Positions 24,601-36,565 of a DNA stretch of 64,000 nt are shown here, one piece after another. The notes beneath the pieces were generated by a model, which worked only from the letters and a program-made list of their open reading frames with translations, had not been told where the DNA came from and did no database searches. Made by a program: the position numbers and the translations under genes. Source of the DNA: Phorcus lineatus (lineage: Eukaryota; Mollusca; Gastropoda; Trochida; Trochidae); NCBI GenBank assembly GCA_921293015.1, contig OV121081.1:64621022-64685021 (forward strand), in the 5' to 3' direction. The stretch's first letter is position 1. Each line of letters opens with the position of its first letter.

Positions 24601-27600
24601 TTAAACAAGACACGCGCAACTCAAGCGTAGATACATTTGTGCACATACGTTGTTAACTTTCAAAAGCCCTTGGTTGATTGTGCAATAGTTTGATTTATCT
24701 ATAAAAAGATTTCAAATATTCTTCATAATATCATATTTGACATCAACCTAAAAGCCAACAATGATATACAATAGCCTTCAACAAATGTCAATCATAAACT
24801 CTTGCGAACCTTAGATTACAGTTGTGTATTACTTACGGTTACAACCATATCGGGCTTCATATTATTCATATGTCAAATTATCTCTTTGTCATGGTGATAT
24901 GACGTTATATGAACAACATTTGACGTCAAATTTATTAATTCTATTGTTTACTGTTGGTTTGTGCGTATTTCCTAAATTTCATTAATTATAGAATAAACAA
25001 AACATTGTATTCCTCTCAATGCAATATTATGTTTATCACACGAGTGCTTCAATATCAGTATTTTTCTTGCTACCGCTCGTGAAATACTAAATTTAAGACA
25101 CCTGTGTAGTAAACACAGTCAGGCGTAGAAACTCATAACATCTTGAAAGTTTAAAAAAAATAATTTTGTAATCTGAAAAAAAGCAGGTTACACACCCTGG
25201 AAAGGAATCTGCCTTTATCTTTGTGTGTAGTCAACAAAAATCAGGCAATTTACCTCAGGCTGATTTAATGACGCTTGGAATAAGGACAGCTTTGATCACC
25301 TATAAAGTGTACTTTATAATACCGTATACATTTTTTAACCAGATAACATCGAAACTATGTACATTGCTAACGTTTTAACACCCTTTTACACATGCCTATT
25401 TTTGAACATTCTTGAATCACATGAAGAAAATGAGTGAATCATTGATGTTGCAACATAATGGCATTTAAAATCTATATTTCGGATTTACACTATTTCATCA
25501 CAACTAAGTTATGAAAGCCACGCAAGTCGTCCATAATTTAATTCAGAGCGCCTGTGTTTATGTCGAACAATAATTCAATATATCTATAAACCATGTTTTG
25601 TATAACGTGTTTATAAGGTGTATAAAACATATAATGGATTTCTAAAATGATGAGCACGTCCTTTAAATTAAAAATCAATGTATTTTCGATCCCAAACAAA
25701 TTGATTTTTAACGTTCATGACTTCCGTTGCCTAATCTGTGTACTTTGCTGTTGATTCTATAGAACACAGCTTCTATTGTATGTTAATTACGTGTATCCTC
25801 ATTCAAAACAATCTAATTACTTTGTACTTAAGCGAACGGTCATTAATATTAATTATCATTATTATCTACGTCATATATAATCATAAGAGACATACATCAC
25901 AACTTGATAGAAAAAGTTGAAAGTCCACACTTAAAAATAAAAAAAATTCTTATGTTACTTCTTCTTACGCAAACCAAATACAAATCTATGTGCGTTGATT
26001 TATGTTAAAAAACATATATTTTGTTTTTAAAAAACATATGCATCCAGTGAGTGTGTTTATATCTGGGCGAATAGGAACTGTCATCGTTGAGGTGAAATCA
26101 AAAAGGCGATTTTTGCCATGTCTAAATGTAAAGAAGAAAATACACTGGTTGTTTAGCTGTAAATCGGTAAGAACGACTTGTTGTTAGGTGAAATTGAGTC
26201 ATTTCACCAGTCTTTAACATCAACAAATCACACATATACATGCGTTACTGACATGATATTATTTATCTGAAATACATACCAAAACATCGCTTGAGCCATA
26301 AGTGCGCCATAAGTACAGCTCGATTAACACAGTAAATGATTTGATAAGCGCCTTGATGGAAAACCTCCATTAACCATGTTATCATAATCTTCAAGGATAT
26401 TTTGTGTCGATCGGGAGAATGACTAGTATCAGAATATCCACAGGCGTTATTTTATTCAAATAGTATCATCGCCCATTTGTACTAAACTCATCTCTGCATT
26501 GACCCGAGGCGTTAAGATTTTTATTGGCAATCTCAACATCAAAGATAGGATTTAAAAAATCAAGTCAGTCAAGTCAAACCTCAAACATTCCGAGGCAGCG
26601 AATTGGGAAAGTTTGAATAAAACCTTCATCAATCAAAGTATTTGTGTGAATTATCAACTCGTACTTGAGTAAATATCTTGAACAAAATCTGTGTTTGTGC
26701 CACAGTAATTGTGTCATAATTTGTAGAGCTTGCACCAATTATGGTCGTAACTTCCCCCCTTGAATAGGATAATTGGATTCAGTATATGAATACAACTTAA
26801 TATCGGAAACGCGATGTATCGACTGGTCCATATCGATGGACGTTAAAGTTTTCTCTTCACGAGAACCAGGCAACGCCAAAACAGAAACGAAGGATACGTG
26901 TTTATCTTTTCTTCAAAGTTCAATATCTGTATAAAGGTGTTCCGAATGTGAATTAACGTGGACAACTTTATACAATCACTTCTTAAGGGTCATCGAGGTT
27001 ATCAAGTATACCAGATAAGTATAATGTTACACTTTTGAAAGATGATTCATTTGACCCTAATTTTCAAAGGTCTGCAGAAGTACATCAACATGTACCGTAT
27101 CATCTGGTATCAATTGCAAACAAAGATCATTTTGAAGACAAAACAGAGAACACTTTTTCACCAATTTTTCTCTATGACAATTCGACGATGGCAAACGCAA
27201 CCTTGCTACACTGCGAAGATTTGCAGTTACCCTCTCCAAAAATGTCAGTTATGTAGTCATTTTGGTATAACGTAAATCTTATTTTAGTGAATGGATAACA
27301 CATTCAATACGTTAATATAATAGGCTTTTTTTGAATGCAGTAAAATTCACATTATTTCAAAACTAATGTTCAAGGTGATTTGGTTATAAAGTTGAAATAT
27401 CATGGTTTGATCCAATAAATCCAGATAATATAAACATAAGTATACATGTAAATATTTAGATATGAGTAAAGATGCGACCGGGTATAAACAAAAAACGTGC
27501 AATCAATGATAATTCATGAACACAAGAAACTTATTCTATTTCTGTATCTATTAAATGGGTGTATCTTAAAGTATAAATCTTTTCTTGGTTGTCTCGCCCT

Positions 27601-30600
27601 GTGTTAAGAAAGTGTGCAATGGAAAAATACAGCATAGTGAACTCATATAGAAAATGGGCGGACTGCGGATAATACATTTGGATATTAAAAAAATTGCTTC
27701 AGTGCAAACTTCTTCAGTGCAGGAAGCTCATGTAATTATTTATTACATTTAAATGTAGAATTTTGTCATGATTTATTTTCAGTATTTATGAAACATGTTT
27801 TGTTAAAAAATATAGAGCAATTGTTCTCCACAGTTAGCTGAACATTATTCGTTATGTCTTGTTAATGTGATGTCATACTATAACTAATATTGTGCAAGAT
27901 ATATTAGTATACATTTTCATGTTATATATAAGAAAGTAATTGTTTCCAAGCAGTAGAAATTTAACACAATAGAAAACAAAGATATGTTCACTGTTGGGCT
28001 TATTTGGGTCAAGTAAAAAATCTTATGTAATATTTTAAAGTAAGTTAATCATGATGGTTACCCTTTCATGTAGAAAACATTATTAGCCATGCCTCTATAT
28101 ATTGGGCTATGATGACTATGATTATAAAGTTGAATTTTAAAGACCAGAAATATTTACTGCAAAGTTGCACTAAATCTGCATTAACTACGATATGTTAATA
28201 TTCAAAACGACAGTCGCTCTCTTAATCCAATAAAAATGCTTATACTACATTTTTAAAAATTGTTTTAATTACAAGACGGTTTTACAAAATACAAAAGCTG
28301 CACCCATTGCTACCTCAGCCGTTTTAACTGTCCATATTTTTTTCCCATTTTGTACACAGCTGACTTCATGTAAAGATTTTTTTTATATCTTAAACCGACT
28401 TCGGCCGTCTTCACATTTTCTTTATTCATTATTGTAAAAAAAAAGCTGAAGTCAGTCCCCGTACCCTCATATGCCTTGAAATAGACAATTTAAACCAAAA
28501 AAGTGCCTTTTTCGGCTAATTAAGGGTTTTCTCGTTGCATTAATTACTTCTAGTGTTTTAGATTGAACTTATACGTTATGCTTACCAAATAATTACATGG
28601 TAGAATACCTGAGTGAGGATCGTTAGTAACATCAAGAGAAATGCATTAACACCGGTACCTTAACAAGGCGAGCTAGAACGAATATGACCCAGATATAACT
28701 CAATACATTTGTATTAGTCAGTACATTCACAAACATTATTTGTCAAATTTATGGATATTGTGTACCTCCACAGCATCTAAATTAAATGGTTAGACCAGAC
28801 GGTTATGATCTGAACATGACTTCTCAGTTCTCTAACGAATTCATTTTAGCCAAAAAAAAGCTTTTAAAAAATAAACCTTTTCGTCGTTACACACCTTCAG
28901 GTAAAAATGTTTCTCTGTAAAGCTTAAGAATGGATAGAATTTAGACATCCGAATTAATCCTTCTGAGCCAGAGAGGAATTCATGACTTTTAACTGCATAA
29001 ATTACTAACACATCAATATTTTAAAAAATGATCATCACGAGCCCATTTCATTACACGTGTGATTATGTATATCCATACCAAATGAAGGAAGGAAGAAGAC
29101 AGTACTTTCAATTGTTTTCTTACAATTCAAATGTTTTTGCTATTTCCCTACATATTATTATATCATAACATACTAATAACGCGACAAGTCAGACGGCCGG
29201 GGCCAATTCTAAGAGCACCCATGGAATAATATCAACCGGGGCTCTTGAATATTGTCCATATTGACTCGTCTCTCAGCGGAGAAATAAATGTTAAAATTCA
29301 TGTCAATGAAAAGCTATTCCCGGCGTACGTTAAATAGTGGTGTTCTTCTTGGTATCCTGACATAGACTGAAATCTATGGAATATTTTACTTTTGAATTAC
29401 TTTACAGTTTAGTACGCGTTTTAATATATTTATTTCTCGGCTTTGCAGTTTTACGACGTTTGTGTAGCTTACAACTTAATTAATGATAAACAAAGAGTTA
29501 AAAGTTACAATATAGATTTATACAAATAGGCAATACAATATCAAATGAGTAACAATTGTTACTTAGTTAAAAGTATATTGAAGTATATGTAAGTCCTGGG
29601 TAAAACAGAAGTTTATAAGATGAATCTGGCTGGTAAATCCAAAACAACGAGAACAATGGCGTAGAAGAATGATCGATCAGATAAAGACGCCAATAGAAAG
29701 CTTAATGTGAGAATGTTTCTATAGCCGGCCACATGTATAGGTTTGATAACATTCCAACACTTTTATCCCTGGAAGTTTTCACAAGAAATTAGGTATAAGA
29801 TATTCAGGAAACGCAAAGGAACCTCTAGAACAAGTTAGCCAACAAAACCAAAACAAAGAAGTGTGCGACCCATTGAACTGGGCAACAAGGTTGCACATGT
29901 TAAACATGTTAACAATCACATTCTCATAATACTAGTGATTGTGCTAAAGGTGTACGCCTGACAGCCTTCAAGCAAACGTTAAACGGTCGTATTCTACTAG
30001 TCTGTCAAAAATATTCCTCTGGCAAAATATTAAAGGAGCCTTCTTAAGTCTAGAAAATGTTGGCAAGTCTAGTTGCCTTAGCCATAGGGTCTGTCCCAAT
30101 CTGCAGAGTCCACAGGATTCTTGGTGAAATTAAGTATTGTACAGGACTCCTTTTTTACATTATTTCATACCAAATATTGAAAAATACATTTTGGTGAAAT
30201 CTTTTTTCATAGACTAAATGTTAGTCTAGTAATGTACGCCAACTGATCGAAATGAGTCAATGTACCATGCTTTTGAGTTATATTTCCATAAGCCTTGTGT
30301 GACCATGAGCCATAAGCAACACTAACAACTCCTTTGAAGTATGAAGCCTTGAAATTTGTAAAGAAAGTATTACAATATTTATACAGATCATGTTGAAAGG
30401 CATTACATCTAAAAATAGCATAAGACGTTAGAACTGACGTTTTTAAAGATAGTGGTGGATAGGTTAGAAGTGGGTTAGGTACTAAGGTAAAGAGATGTTC
30501 CTACACTGAGAGGGATGAGTGGTCATAAAATATTCAGCACATCATGTATAATGATGTAACTTTGCCAAATGCGCCAGGTATTCTGTACAAGGGCATGTCA

Positions 30601-33283
30601 TGTAGGTCATGCAGCTCTACGCAGAGTTTGTCACTTCGGGTACTTTATGCTTCCAGAAACAATGCTGCAAGATATATACCATATTGGCAGGCACTGGGGC
30701 GGACAGAAAGATTGTTTATTATCGTCTCACCATATATACACAAATAAGACTCATTTTGTGCATAATTGATAAGAAGTATATGGAGTTATGAGAGAAAAGA
30801 CATAAAACCTCAAATATCAGCATACGATATTATGAAGAAGGTGGTAATACATAATAAAAATAAATTGATAGTGTATTAAAAAGCATAAAATATACATTAT
30901 TTATACAAATACTGCACTGGGTTATTATGCAGTGTTTGTCACGTCGGGTAACGCTATGCTTCCAGAGAGAATGCTACAAAGTATACACCATATTGGCAGA
31001 AACTGGGTTCCAATGCAGAGCTATTTACTCCGGGTACTTTATGCTTCCAGAGAGACTGCTACAACGTGTACCACTATAACGCAGTCATCATGTACCCTGA
31101 CGTCATGCGGCTCATCCTCTTCACGGCGGAGAGGACACTCGTATTCAACGTCATCGTGGACGGTACTAGGGTTCTTTTCCAGGGGAGGATATCCACCACC
31201 CACGACTACTTCTTCCCCGGGGTCGTCGGTGCTGTGGACGGGGTCTTCCAGGGACCCTCGGGCTTTACCTTCATCGTACAAGGTGAGAGGATAATATTGA
31301 CCTCGCTCGTTTGCGCATTGAATCGTTAACGATTGATTACAGTTGAAAACATCTAAGGATAACCTTCGGTGCTTCGTCAGGCTTGCATGTAACGTTATAA
31401 TAAAGTTTAAATAATAAGGTTGAATACTGATATGCTATCGACTTCTGTAAAATAACCATTTCAAACAAGTTGATATTTTTCTCGGACCTTTGTTATGGTT
31501 TGATGTCTGTCTGTCAGTAACTTGTCAGAATTTCATAAAGTTGCAAGATTATTGGTTAGACAAAGGGCTTGTGGATATAAATCATTTAAACCGATCGATT
31601 TGGATGTGTCATAATGTATATAGACAATGACTGTTTACTGAAAGTTGACTCTGACAATCAGTATGCTCTCAAATATTTGTCTGTCCGTGTGTGCCCTCAG
31701 AATCACCAAGCTCTTCAAAGTCCCCATATCATCATCCTCTGTGATTGATATTAATTATGATAAGTAAATGTGCACAATTTGAAGAAAGTAATATGGTGGA
31801 TATGGGATTGCTTCTGTATTGAGACTTACGACACTTGTGTCTAAGTGAGGTCAAACAGAAGTGAATGTTTATCGGGATACTGTTTCGGTTAGCTAGGGCA
31901 CACTCGTGTTCAAGAAGGAGGGGATTGGTGCAGTACAGTCTAACAATGAGACTCTGAAATGAAAAATGCATCAGTTGAACTCAGAAATGAAAAGGAGACT
32001 GAAATGTGCAATCAAACTTTAAAGTCTTTTTATAGACTTGCTTAGGCTTCTACCTTATTTCATGGTCTGGCCTACAGACTATGCAGTACACAGTAACATT
32101 TCTATAGTTATGTTTTGTCATCCCTCACTATTGAGCTTCCAGCTTATAATATCTACAACTTGAAGTATGGTACAGGCATGACTGATCAAATTCCATGAGC
32201 GCGATGTTGAGAAATCTACGATAGACGTCTACATATTATTTAGGCTACGGCCTCTTATCTACTTTGTCTGTGCTGAAGTGACCTTCACAACATTTACAGA
32301 ATCACACAACATTTTTTTGGACATAACTTTACAAGAGCTTTCTGACTGTTTTCTTCTCAATTTAGAATGTTTAGTGTGCAGCAACTTATGTGACATGACT
32401 TTTATTCGCATTATGAATGCTAGATTTAGCAACATATAGTTTCGTGTAAATTTATAAATAAACAATACCATTTCAAATATTCTTAACAATAAAACAAATA
32501 TACTTGAAAATGAAATTAGTATGAATAGTTACAGACAGCCAATGTGTAATATAAATCAAAAGCTATATGAGCACATGTAAACAAATATTTTCTTTTTTTC
32601 TGATAAATGTATCCCAACATAAATCAAATAATACAAAATATTTGTCATGCCGGTGATAAATTGGGTTTTGTCACCATGTACTTTAATAACAGTACATTAT
32701 TGTTATATAGAGTACAATAGTCCTACAATACAGTGATTTGTTGAGGTCGGGATATATTCAGTTTGAGCTAATCATTAACTCATTGACGCATCGGATATTT
32801 ATTGAGACGGAAAATGTAGAATATGATATCAATCGTGTCTTATTGTTTGTGTCACGTGTTCCAGGGAACAGCCTCAAATGCTTTGAAGCTTTGGATGCAG
32901 ACTATGTCAGATTTGAAGAATGCGGAGCGTCTGAGTCTGCCATGCTTTCCATTCTGGATCCATATTTCGCATCTGAGACCTACTTAGATGGAATCGTTGC
33001 TCTTGACGGCAACGGAAGTGACGTACACGTATTCAAAAACAACACCGTCTACCGCCTACAATGGTCGGATGCCGATTCTAAATACAACGTCATCGACAAC
33101 TTTCCTATCGATGATACCGGAAGTGAGAATATATGGGTGAACGCGCCGGTTAACGTGACGGCCATGACGCGGCAGTTCGAAGCAGACACCTACCTGCTGG
33201 TGGAGGACTACAAGTTGATCATGTACAGCACTGAACATCAGAAAGTGACGGCCATACTCTTCATGTGTGACAACAGTTCCTAA
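18360..33283 (+). CDS. Secreted PAN/apple plus hemopexin-like domain protein (three exons)
   Basis: Joining exons 18360-18671, 31051-31282 and 32865-33283 gives 963 nt and 320 residues with no internal stop; the intron phases agree (0, then 1). Residues 1-21 form a signal peptide (hydrophobic IITTLVLITF, then a small-residue cleavage region). Residues about 24-104 resemble a PAN/apple domain, with Cys 56, 60, 66 and 81 in a C-x3-C-x5-C-x14-C pattern. Residues 107-316 show four weak repeats (MRLILF..VLFQG; VDGVFQ..FTFIVQG; LDGIVAL..VHVFKNN; VTAMTRQ..TYLLVED) with FPG/FPI linkers. They are bracketed by Cys107 and Cys316, as in the four-bladed hemopexin propeller closed by a disulfide. N-glycosylation sites lie at about N240, N278 and N318. 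The protein is probably extracellular; its ligand is unknown. No metalloprotease domain is present. Confidence 0.75.
18637..19080 (+). repeat. Decayed tandem copies of the exon 1 donor junction
   Basis: The exon edge (TCTCCTGGACATAAATATTT, then CGAGAAGG and GTAATTATTG) recurs downstream in degenerate form. The clearest copy starts near 18817 (CAACATTTCGAGAGAGTTAT, then TTTTCATACACGAGAG). Weaker ones start near 18873 (GGGACACAAACATTTAGAGG), 18943 (TCTGGACATAATAAAAACGA), 19001 (GTGACAAAAATATTTCAAG) and 19057 (CCAGGACATAAATAATC). Spacing is about 55-75 bp where consecutive copies are visible. They lie in intron 1. Confidence 0.55.
19170..19460. repeat. Two diverged copies of a roughly 170-bp unit
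   Basis: GACAAAGTGACTTGTCCGGA (from 19181) and GACAAAATCATTTGTCCGGA (from 19350) each begin a block. The block continues with CATGTGCTTTTTAAG and ends with TTTTGCG-TTTCCATGG. Both lie in intron 1. The overall layout recalls the array at 62.9-63.9 kb, but I could not establish a relationship. Confidence 0.5.
20985..21157. repeat. Palindrome with 80-82-bp arms
   Basis: The left arm 20985-21066 and right arm 21078-21157 are inverted copies around an 11-nt loop, with one substitution and a 2-nt length difference noted. The innermost stem is GTATAACCGGC / GCCGGTTATAC. The arms carry CCACACGGTTATAACC. There is no ORF. Near-identity suggests a recent foldback element or inverted duplication within intron 1. 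Confidence 0.85.
21165..21345. repeat. Two degenerate copies of the palindrome arm
   Basis: Segments at about 21171-21224 and 21288-21345 both follow the order TTCAAACCG, ATAAGC, GAACAA, then a TTATTTCTTAA-like or TATATTTATTA-like end. This parallels the right arm of the adjacent palindrome (TTCAAACAGGTTATAACC, ending in CATTTCTTA). They are much more diverged than the two arms are from each other. Confidence 0.45.
23314..23789. mobile_element. piggyBac-type MITE (copy 1)
   Basis: TTTAAAGAGCCACTCCGTGA at 23313-23332 is inverted exactly at 23771-23790. TTAA tetranucleotides at 23314-23317 and 23786-23789 fit a piggyBac-like TTAA target. The element is about 476 bp, non-coding, and contains GACGCGCGCCACTGTCCGGT. 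It lies in intron 1 of the PAN/hemopexin-like gene. Confidence 0.8.
23812..24196. mobile_element. piggyBac-type MITE (copy 2, internally deleted)
   Basis: This is the same family as the element 22 bp upstream, in the same orientation. TTAA occurs at 23812-23815 and 24193-24196; the right inverted end is intact (TCACGGAGTGGCTCT) but the left has changed (GCGCCTCTCCGTGA). It lacks roughly 90-100 bp present in copy 1 after TGTCCGGTTTT. The interior is otherwise clearly alignable. Confidence 0.8.
24197..28575. other. Intron 1 interior of the PAN/hemopexin-like gene
   Basis: AT-rich intronic DNA. Overlapping short ORFs near 27035-27275 are open in several frames at once and show no domain. No exon with suitable splice sites and phases was recognised. 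Confidence 0.4.
28580..30000. repeat. Old segmental duplicate, copy A
   Basis: Blocks here match later segments. The ATGGTAGAATACCTGAGTGA region (from 28598) corresponds to ATGGTAGATTACCTGAGTTG (from 34941). The 29480-29540 block with CAATACAATATCAAATGAGT corresponds to about 37290-37362 (TAATACAATACCAAACGAGT). The 29868-29935 block (TGCGACCCATTGAACTGG, AACAATCACATTCTCAT) corresponds to about 37668-37735. Order is conserved, with large indels between blocks. Confidence 0.55.
30625..31015 (+). pseudogene. Two degenerate copies of the exon 2 acceptor edge
   Basis: The real exon 2 begins TATGCTTCCAG|AGAGACTGCT and encodes RDCYNVYHYNA. Two upstream copies retain the acceptor and following codons: near 30645 (TATGCTTCCAG|AAACAATGCT, encoding KQCCKIYTILA) and near 30956 (TATGCTTCCAG|AGAGAATGCT, encoding RECYKVYTILA). 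Upstream intron sequence (TTTGTCAC-TCGGGTA) is duplicated too. Homology ends soon after the shared TTGGCAG, so they are not full exons, but their intact acceptors could compete in splicing. Confidence 0.65.
31051..31282 (+). CDS. PAN/hemopexin-like gene, exon 2
   Basis: Encodes residues 105-181 and the first base of codon 182. The acceptor is TATGCTTCCAG (AG 31049-31050) and the donor CAAG|GTGAGA (GT 31283-31284). It carries Cys107 and the first two hemopexin-like repeats. The exon is clearly GC-richer than its surroundings, as expected for coding sequence. Confidence 0.75.
31283..32864. other. Intron 2 of the PAN/hemopexin-like gene
   Basis: Starts GTGAGA and ends GTGTTCCAG. It is non-coding and phase 1; no further element was recognised. 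Confidence 0.6.
32865..33283 (+). CDS. PAN/hemopexin-like gene, exon 3
   Basis: Begins after CCAG at 32864 in phase 1 and completes codon 182 as Gly. It encodes residues 182-320 and the TAA at 33281-33283. It carries hemopexin-like repeats 3 and 4, Cys187, Cys201 and the closing Cys316. The open frame extends upstream into the intron, but that part has no domain character. Confidence 0.75.
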
Positions 33284-34125
33284 GTTGGGCATCGTCTTGA
33301 GTCCATTCGCAGGAAGATCTCACCAATGGTTTTCCCTTATCCTGAATCATTATAGGGTTTTAAACGATTCCAGTGGTGTGATATACGGGTTTGAAGATGG
33401 TTAAAGTTCAGGTTGTATGTAATTCATATCTTAATCAGAAATGAGAACATTATGTGTAATGTTTATTAATACTGTACAGCTGAGTTAAGACACTGAAACA
33501 CACATATAGGCCTAGTACTATACTGTCCTTTTTCAGTTTTAAACATTTCTACGGGATAATGTAAATTTATTACTGACCCAACATTTTGACTTATCCCACT
33601 TCAATTCTATTAAAATAGTTATGAAGGGAATTAAAAAGATTCACTACATACTCAGTTTTTTCTTTCTTATCCAGTCTTTACTTACAGAGTTGCGAATGTA
33701 TTTATAAGTGTATCATATGGTATTTGACTAGTATTTTTTTTGCCTAAAGTTGGTGAGTGCAAAATGAAAGGGGTTGTGTATAGTGTCTAATGAACACAAA
33801 GGAGCTATACACACATTTGTATAAGTCTTCTTTAGATGTGTTCATGTAAGTTAGAGTTATCCTATCCTTGCTGTTAACCCCGAAGGAATCACTTATCGTC
33901 ATATCCCTAAATTGTTCTATTAACATTTGTTGAGTTGAAGATTTTAGTTAAACATATGTGTGAGTAAACATGCATTTAGATGAACATTTCTTTGTCTGTT
34001 GTTTAGGCGGTAAATTTCAAGGTTTCGTTTGTAGAGAGTTGTTACCGCGTCCTGTATTTTTGTATTTTGTTTTCATTATATCTTTAGAGGGAAAATGTTG
34101 TTTGTGATATCTGGAAGATCGGGAA

Positions 34126-34131
34126 AATAAA
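34126..34131 (+). terminator. Candidate polyadenylation signal
   Basis: First clear AATAAA after the stop codon of the PAN/hemopexin-like gene, about 840 nt downstream. The interval between them is non-coding and would be 3' UTR. Weak without transcript data. Confidence 0.35.
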
Positions 34132-34715
34132 AATCCACAAAGATCATGTTTTAAATTGATTTTCTAAAAAAAAATGAAGTGCTAGCGCAAGAAGTATTTA
34201 CTTTTCGAAACTTATCCCTGATACAATATTAATTTAATCAGGACTGTTTGACACATATGGCCACGGGATACACCAGATAGAAAGCGTTAATTTCTAAGTT
34301 CACAAAGATTTGTCAATCAGAATATGAATTGTTCAGCCGTGTAACTATGTTTATGAATTGTTAAAATCTAATATTTTCAAATCCACATGTTCTCAAAATA
34401 AAATCTTTAAATTTATTTTTGTATTTTTCTACTTAAAGGAACTAGTGCACGCATTTCCGCTCTCACCTTGGCCTTTTTTATATGGAGACATAAGCATTTA
34501 CTTGAGTTTTCTATTCATGCAATTAATTGCTTATTCATCGTTACAATTAACCTGCAAATAAAAATGAAAATATACAGGCGGCCGAAGTCACAAAGTGATG
34601 TAGAAAATCGTAGAAATGTAGAAAAAGTGTCGATTGTGCAAAAATCAGAAATATTGATTGTTGAAAACCGCTGACCTGGGATTACGTTTACCTTTTGAAT
34701 TTTACCCTAATCGCA

Positions 34716-34990
34716 TTACTCTTGATAAGGGAAAGAATATTCGCTATTACGATATATCAGTTGCTTCACCCATTTCTTATACACTTTATACTGCTGTATT
34801 AACCATAACGGCTGTCGTTTTGGCTTTTCAGGCTGTATGCAAAATTTTAATCTTGCCGATATCGAAGTTTTCTGAACACTTCCGGTCTTTAGACAAAAAC
34901 TTAAGATCATGAAAAGATGCTTATTTTACAAATACAATAAATGGTAGATTACCTGAGTTGGGGTCGTTAGTATTATCGAGAGATATGCTT
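34716..34990. repeat. Old segmental duplicate, copy B anchor
   Basis: TAACCATAACGGCTGTCG at about 34800-34817 matches TAACCATAACGGCTGCCG at about 40106-40123. The following block with GGGGTCGTTAGTATTATCGA parallels both 28610-28640 and 40280-40300. These share order, which suggests a decayed multi-kilobase duplication rather than isolated transposons. Confidence 0.5.
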
Positions 34991-36429
34991 TTTCTGTGCA
35001 TTATTCATCTTTACGAAAAATTGGTGTGCAGTTATGCCTTAAATGTTTTGGCACAAGTACTAGTAACCAATAACTTCTTGCACTCATCCAGAACCGTGTT
35101 GTAATTAGGTATAAAGATTGATTGAGTTCACCTGAGACTCAAACTAATCCGATCCTTCTCCTAATAACATATATAACAGAAAACATTTTATCAAAACAAC
35201 TTATATAGCTCATAAAAGTAAACACTTCACATCAACCACGGAATCAAACCGTCCTTGCCAATTTTTCGTCTGCCTCTTTAATGTCCATAATCAATGAGCT
35301 TGTCATATAACATTTGATTAGCACGAAGTGAAAATACTTTAATCAGTCAAATGTTCAGAACCATTTAGGGTCCATATAATTGAGAAGAAGTTTGTTCATT
35401 TTTAGCATGTATTTGTACATGTAATGCCACTACTATAGAACTTCTTCACAGTTTTTATGACATTTAGGTTGACGTCAGACACTTTCATTCCAAGATTCTG
35501 ACACGCAATATAACAATAATCATAACCTAGATTCTGAACTTCTGAAACAGAATTTATTGGATTCTTCATCGACACCGTAATAACAGGGAAAATAGCCTAT
35601 AACAAACAAGCAGATTTTCACATACATACTTGAGGGAGTCAGACACGTGAGGACAGTAGCCTAGTTCTTAGCTTTCCAGTGCAGTAAGTCGTATATAAAT
35701 GCCGCCTTTGAAGATGACGTTGAAGAGTCTCTCACAGGTAAGCACTTAACAGAACGATTATTTAGATAATACATTCGCTGCACTATGTTGCACAGAATCT
35801 AAAGTTGCGTAGCATAGATCAACATTTAATCTTACTGAGATTGTGTTTACAAGAAGTATTCCGAAATCTTGCAGACTGATTAAAATTCACCATGTTCTGA
35901 GGAACCAAAGTTTCAAAATATTGCCTGTATCGGAAAACGAACTCGTCCGTAAGTCTTGAAACGATCTGGTTCTTAACGCAGTAGAGTCAATATTTTTTAA
36001 TTCTCCGAAGATGGTCGTTTTTAATCAAACTGGAATTATCAATGTTTGCTCTGCAGTTGGTGGATGAGATGAGGAAGCAGCACTAAAGTCAAGCTTATGT
36101 AATCATGTCATTCAAAATGTTGGAGGAGGCCCCTAAAAACACTGTATTTTTCACACGTTTCTATACAAACACTACATTAACGATTTGTTAGATTTGCAAA
36201 TATCGGAAAACTTATATAAGAAAGTGTGAAATCAATTGTAAAGTACTACTCAATTGATTAGTTTTCACGAATCGAGGATTCCGAACTCAAGATCATCTCG
36301 TTTCTAACCAATGTGTTCCCTCCAAAGAAGTCGCAATTTTTTCATATCATGCCCCCACAATATCTGTTCCCGCCTCACTCTACTTGCAGTTGTTGAATTT
36401 TAAACAACCCAATTTTACTGGCAGAGATT

Positions 36430-36565
36430 ATTACCCGAGGAGGTGTGTCATATGACTTTTCGAAACGAGTGTTAACTTTTGTATGACCCGAGCGTGAGCG
36501 AGAGTTATACTCAAATTCGTACAAGTTTCGTAAAAGTCATTATGACACATTTCCGAGTGAAATGA
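36430..36565. repeat. Inverted-repeat element with a GAGCGTGAGCGAGAG centre
   Basis: TGTGTCATATGACTTTTCGA (from 36444) pairs with the inverse sequence ending at 36549 (GTTTCGTAAAAGTCATTATG, then ACACA). Arms are about 24 bp with two small differences. The centre contains GACCCGAGCGTGAGCGAGAG. Non-coding; family not identified. Confidence 0.55.

Noticed and set aside
27035-27275. Overlapping ORFs in three frames
   Set aside because: Open in several frames on both strands, no domain, no phase-compatible splice sites to extend the surrounding gene.
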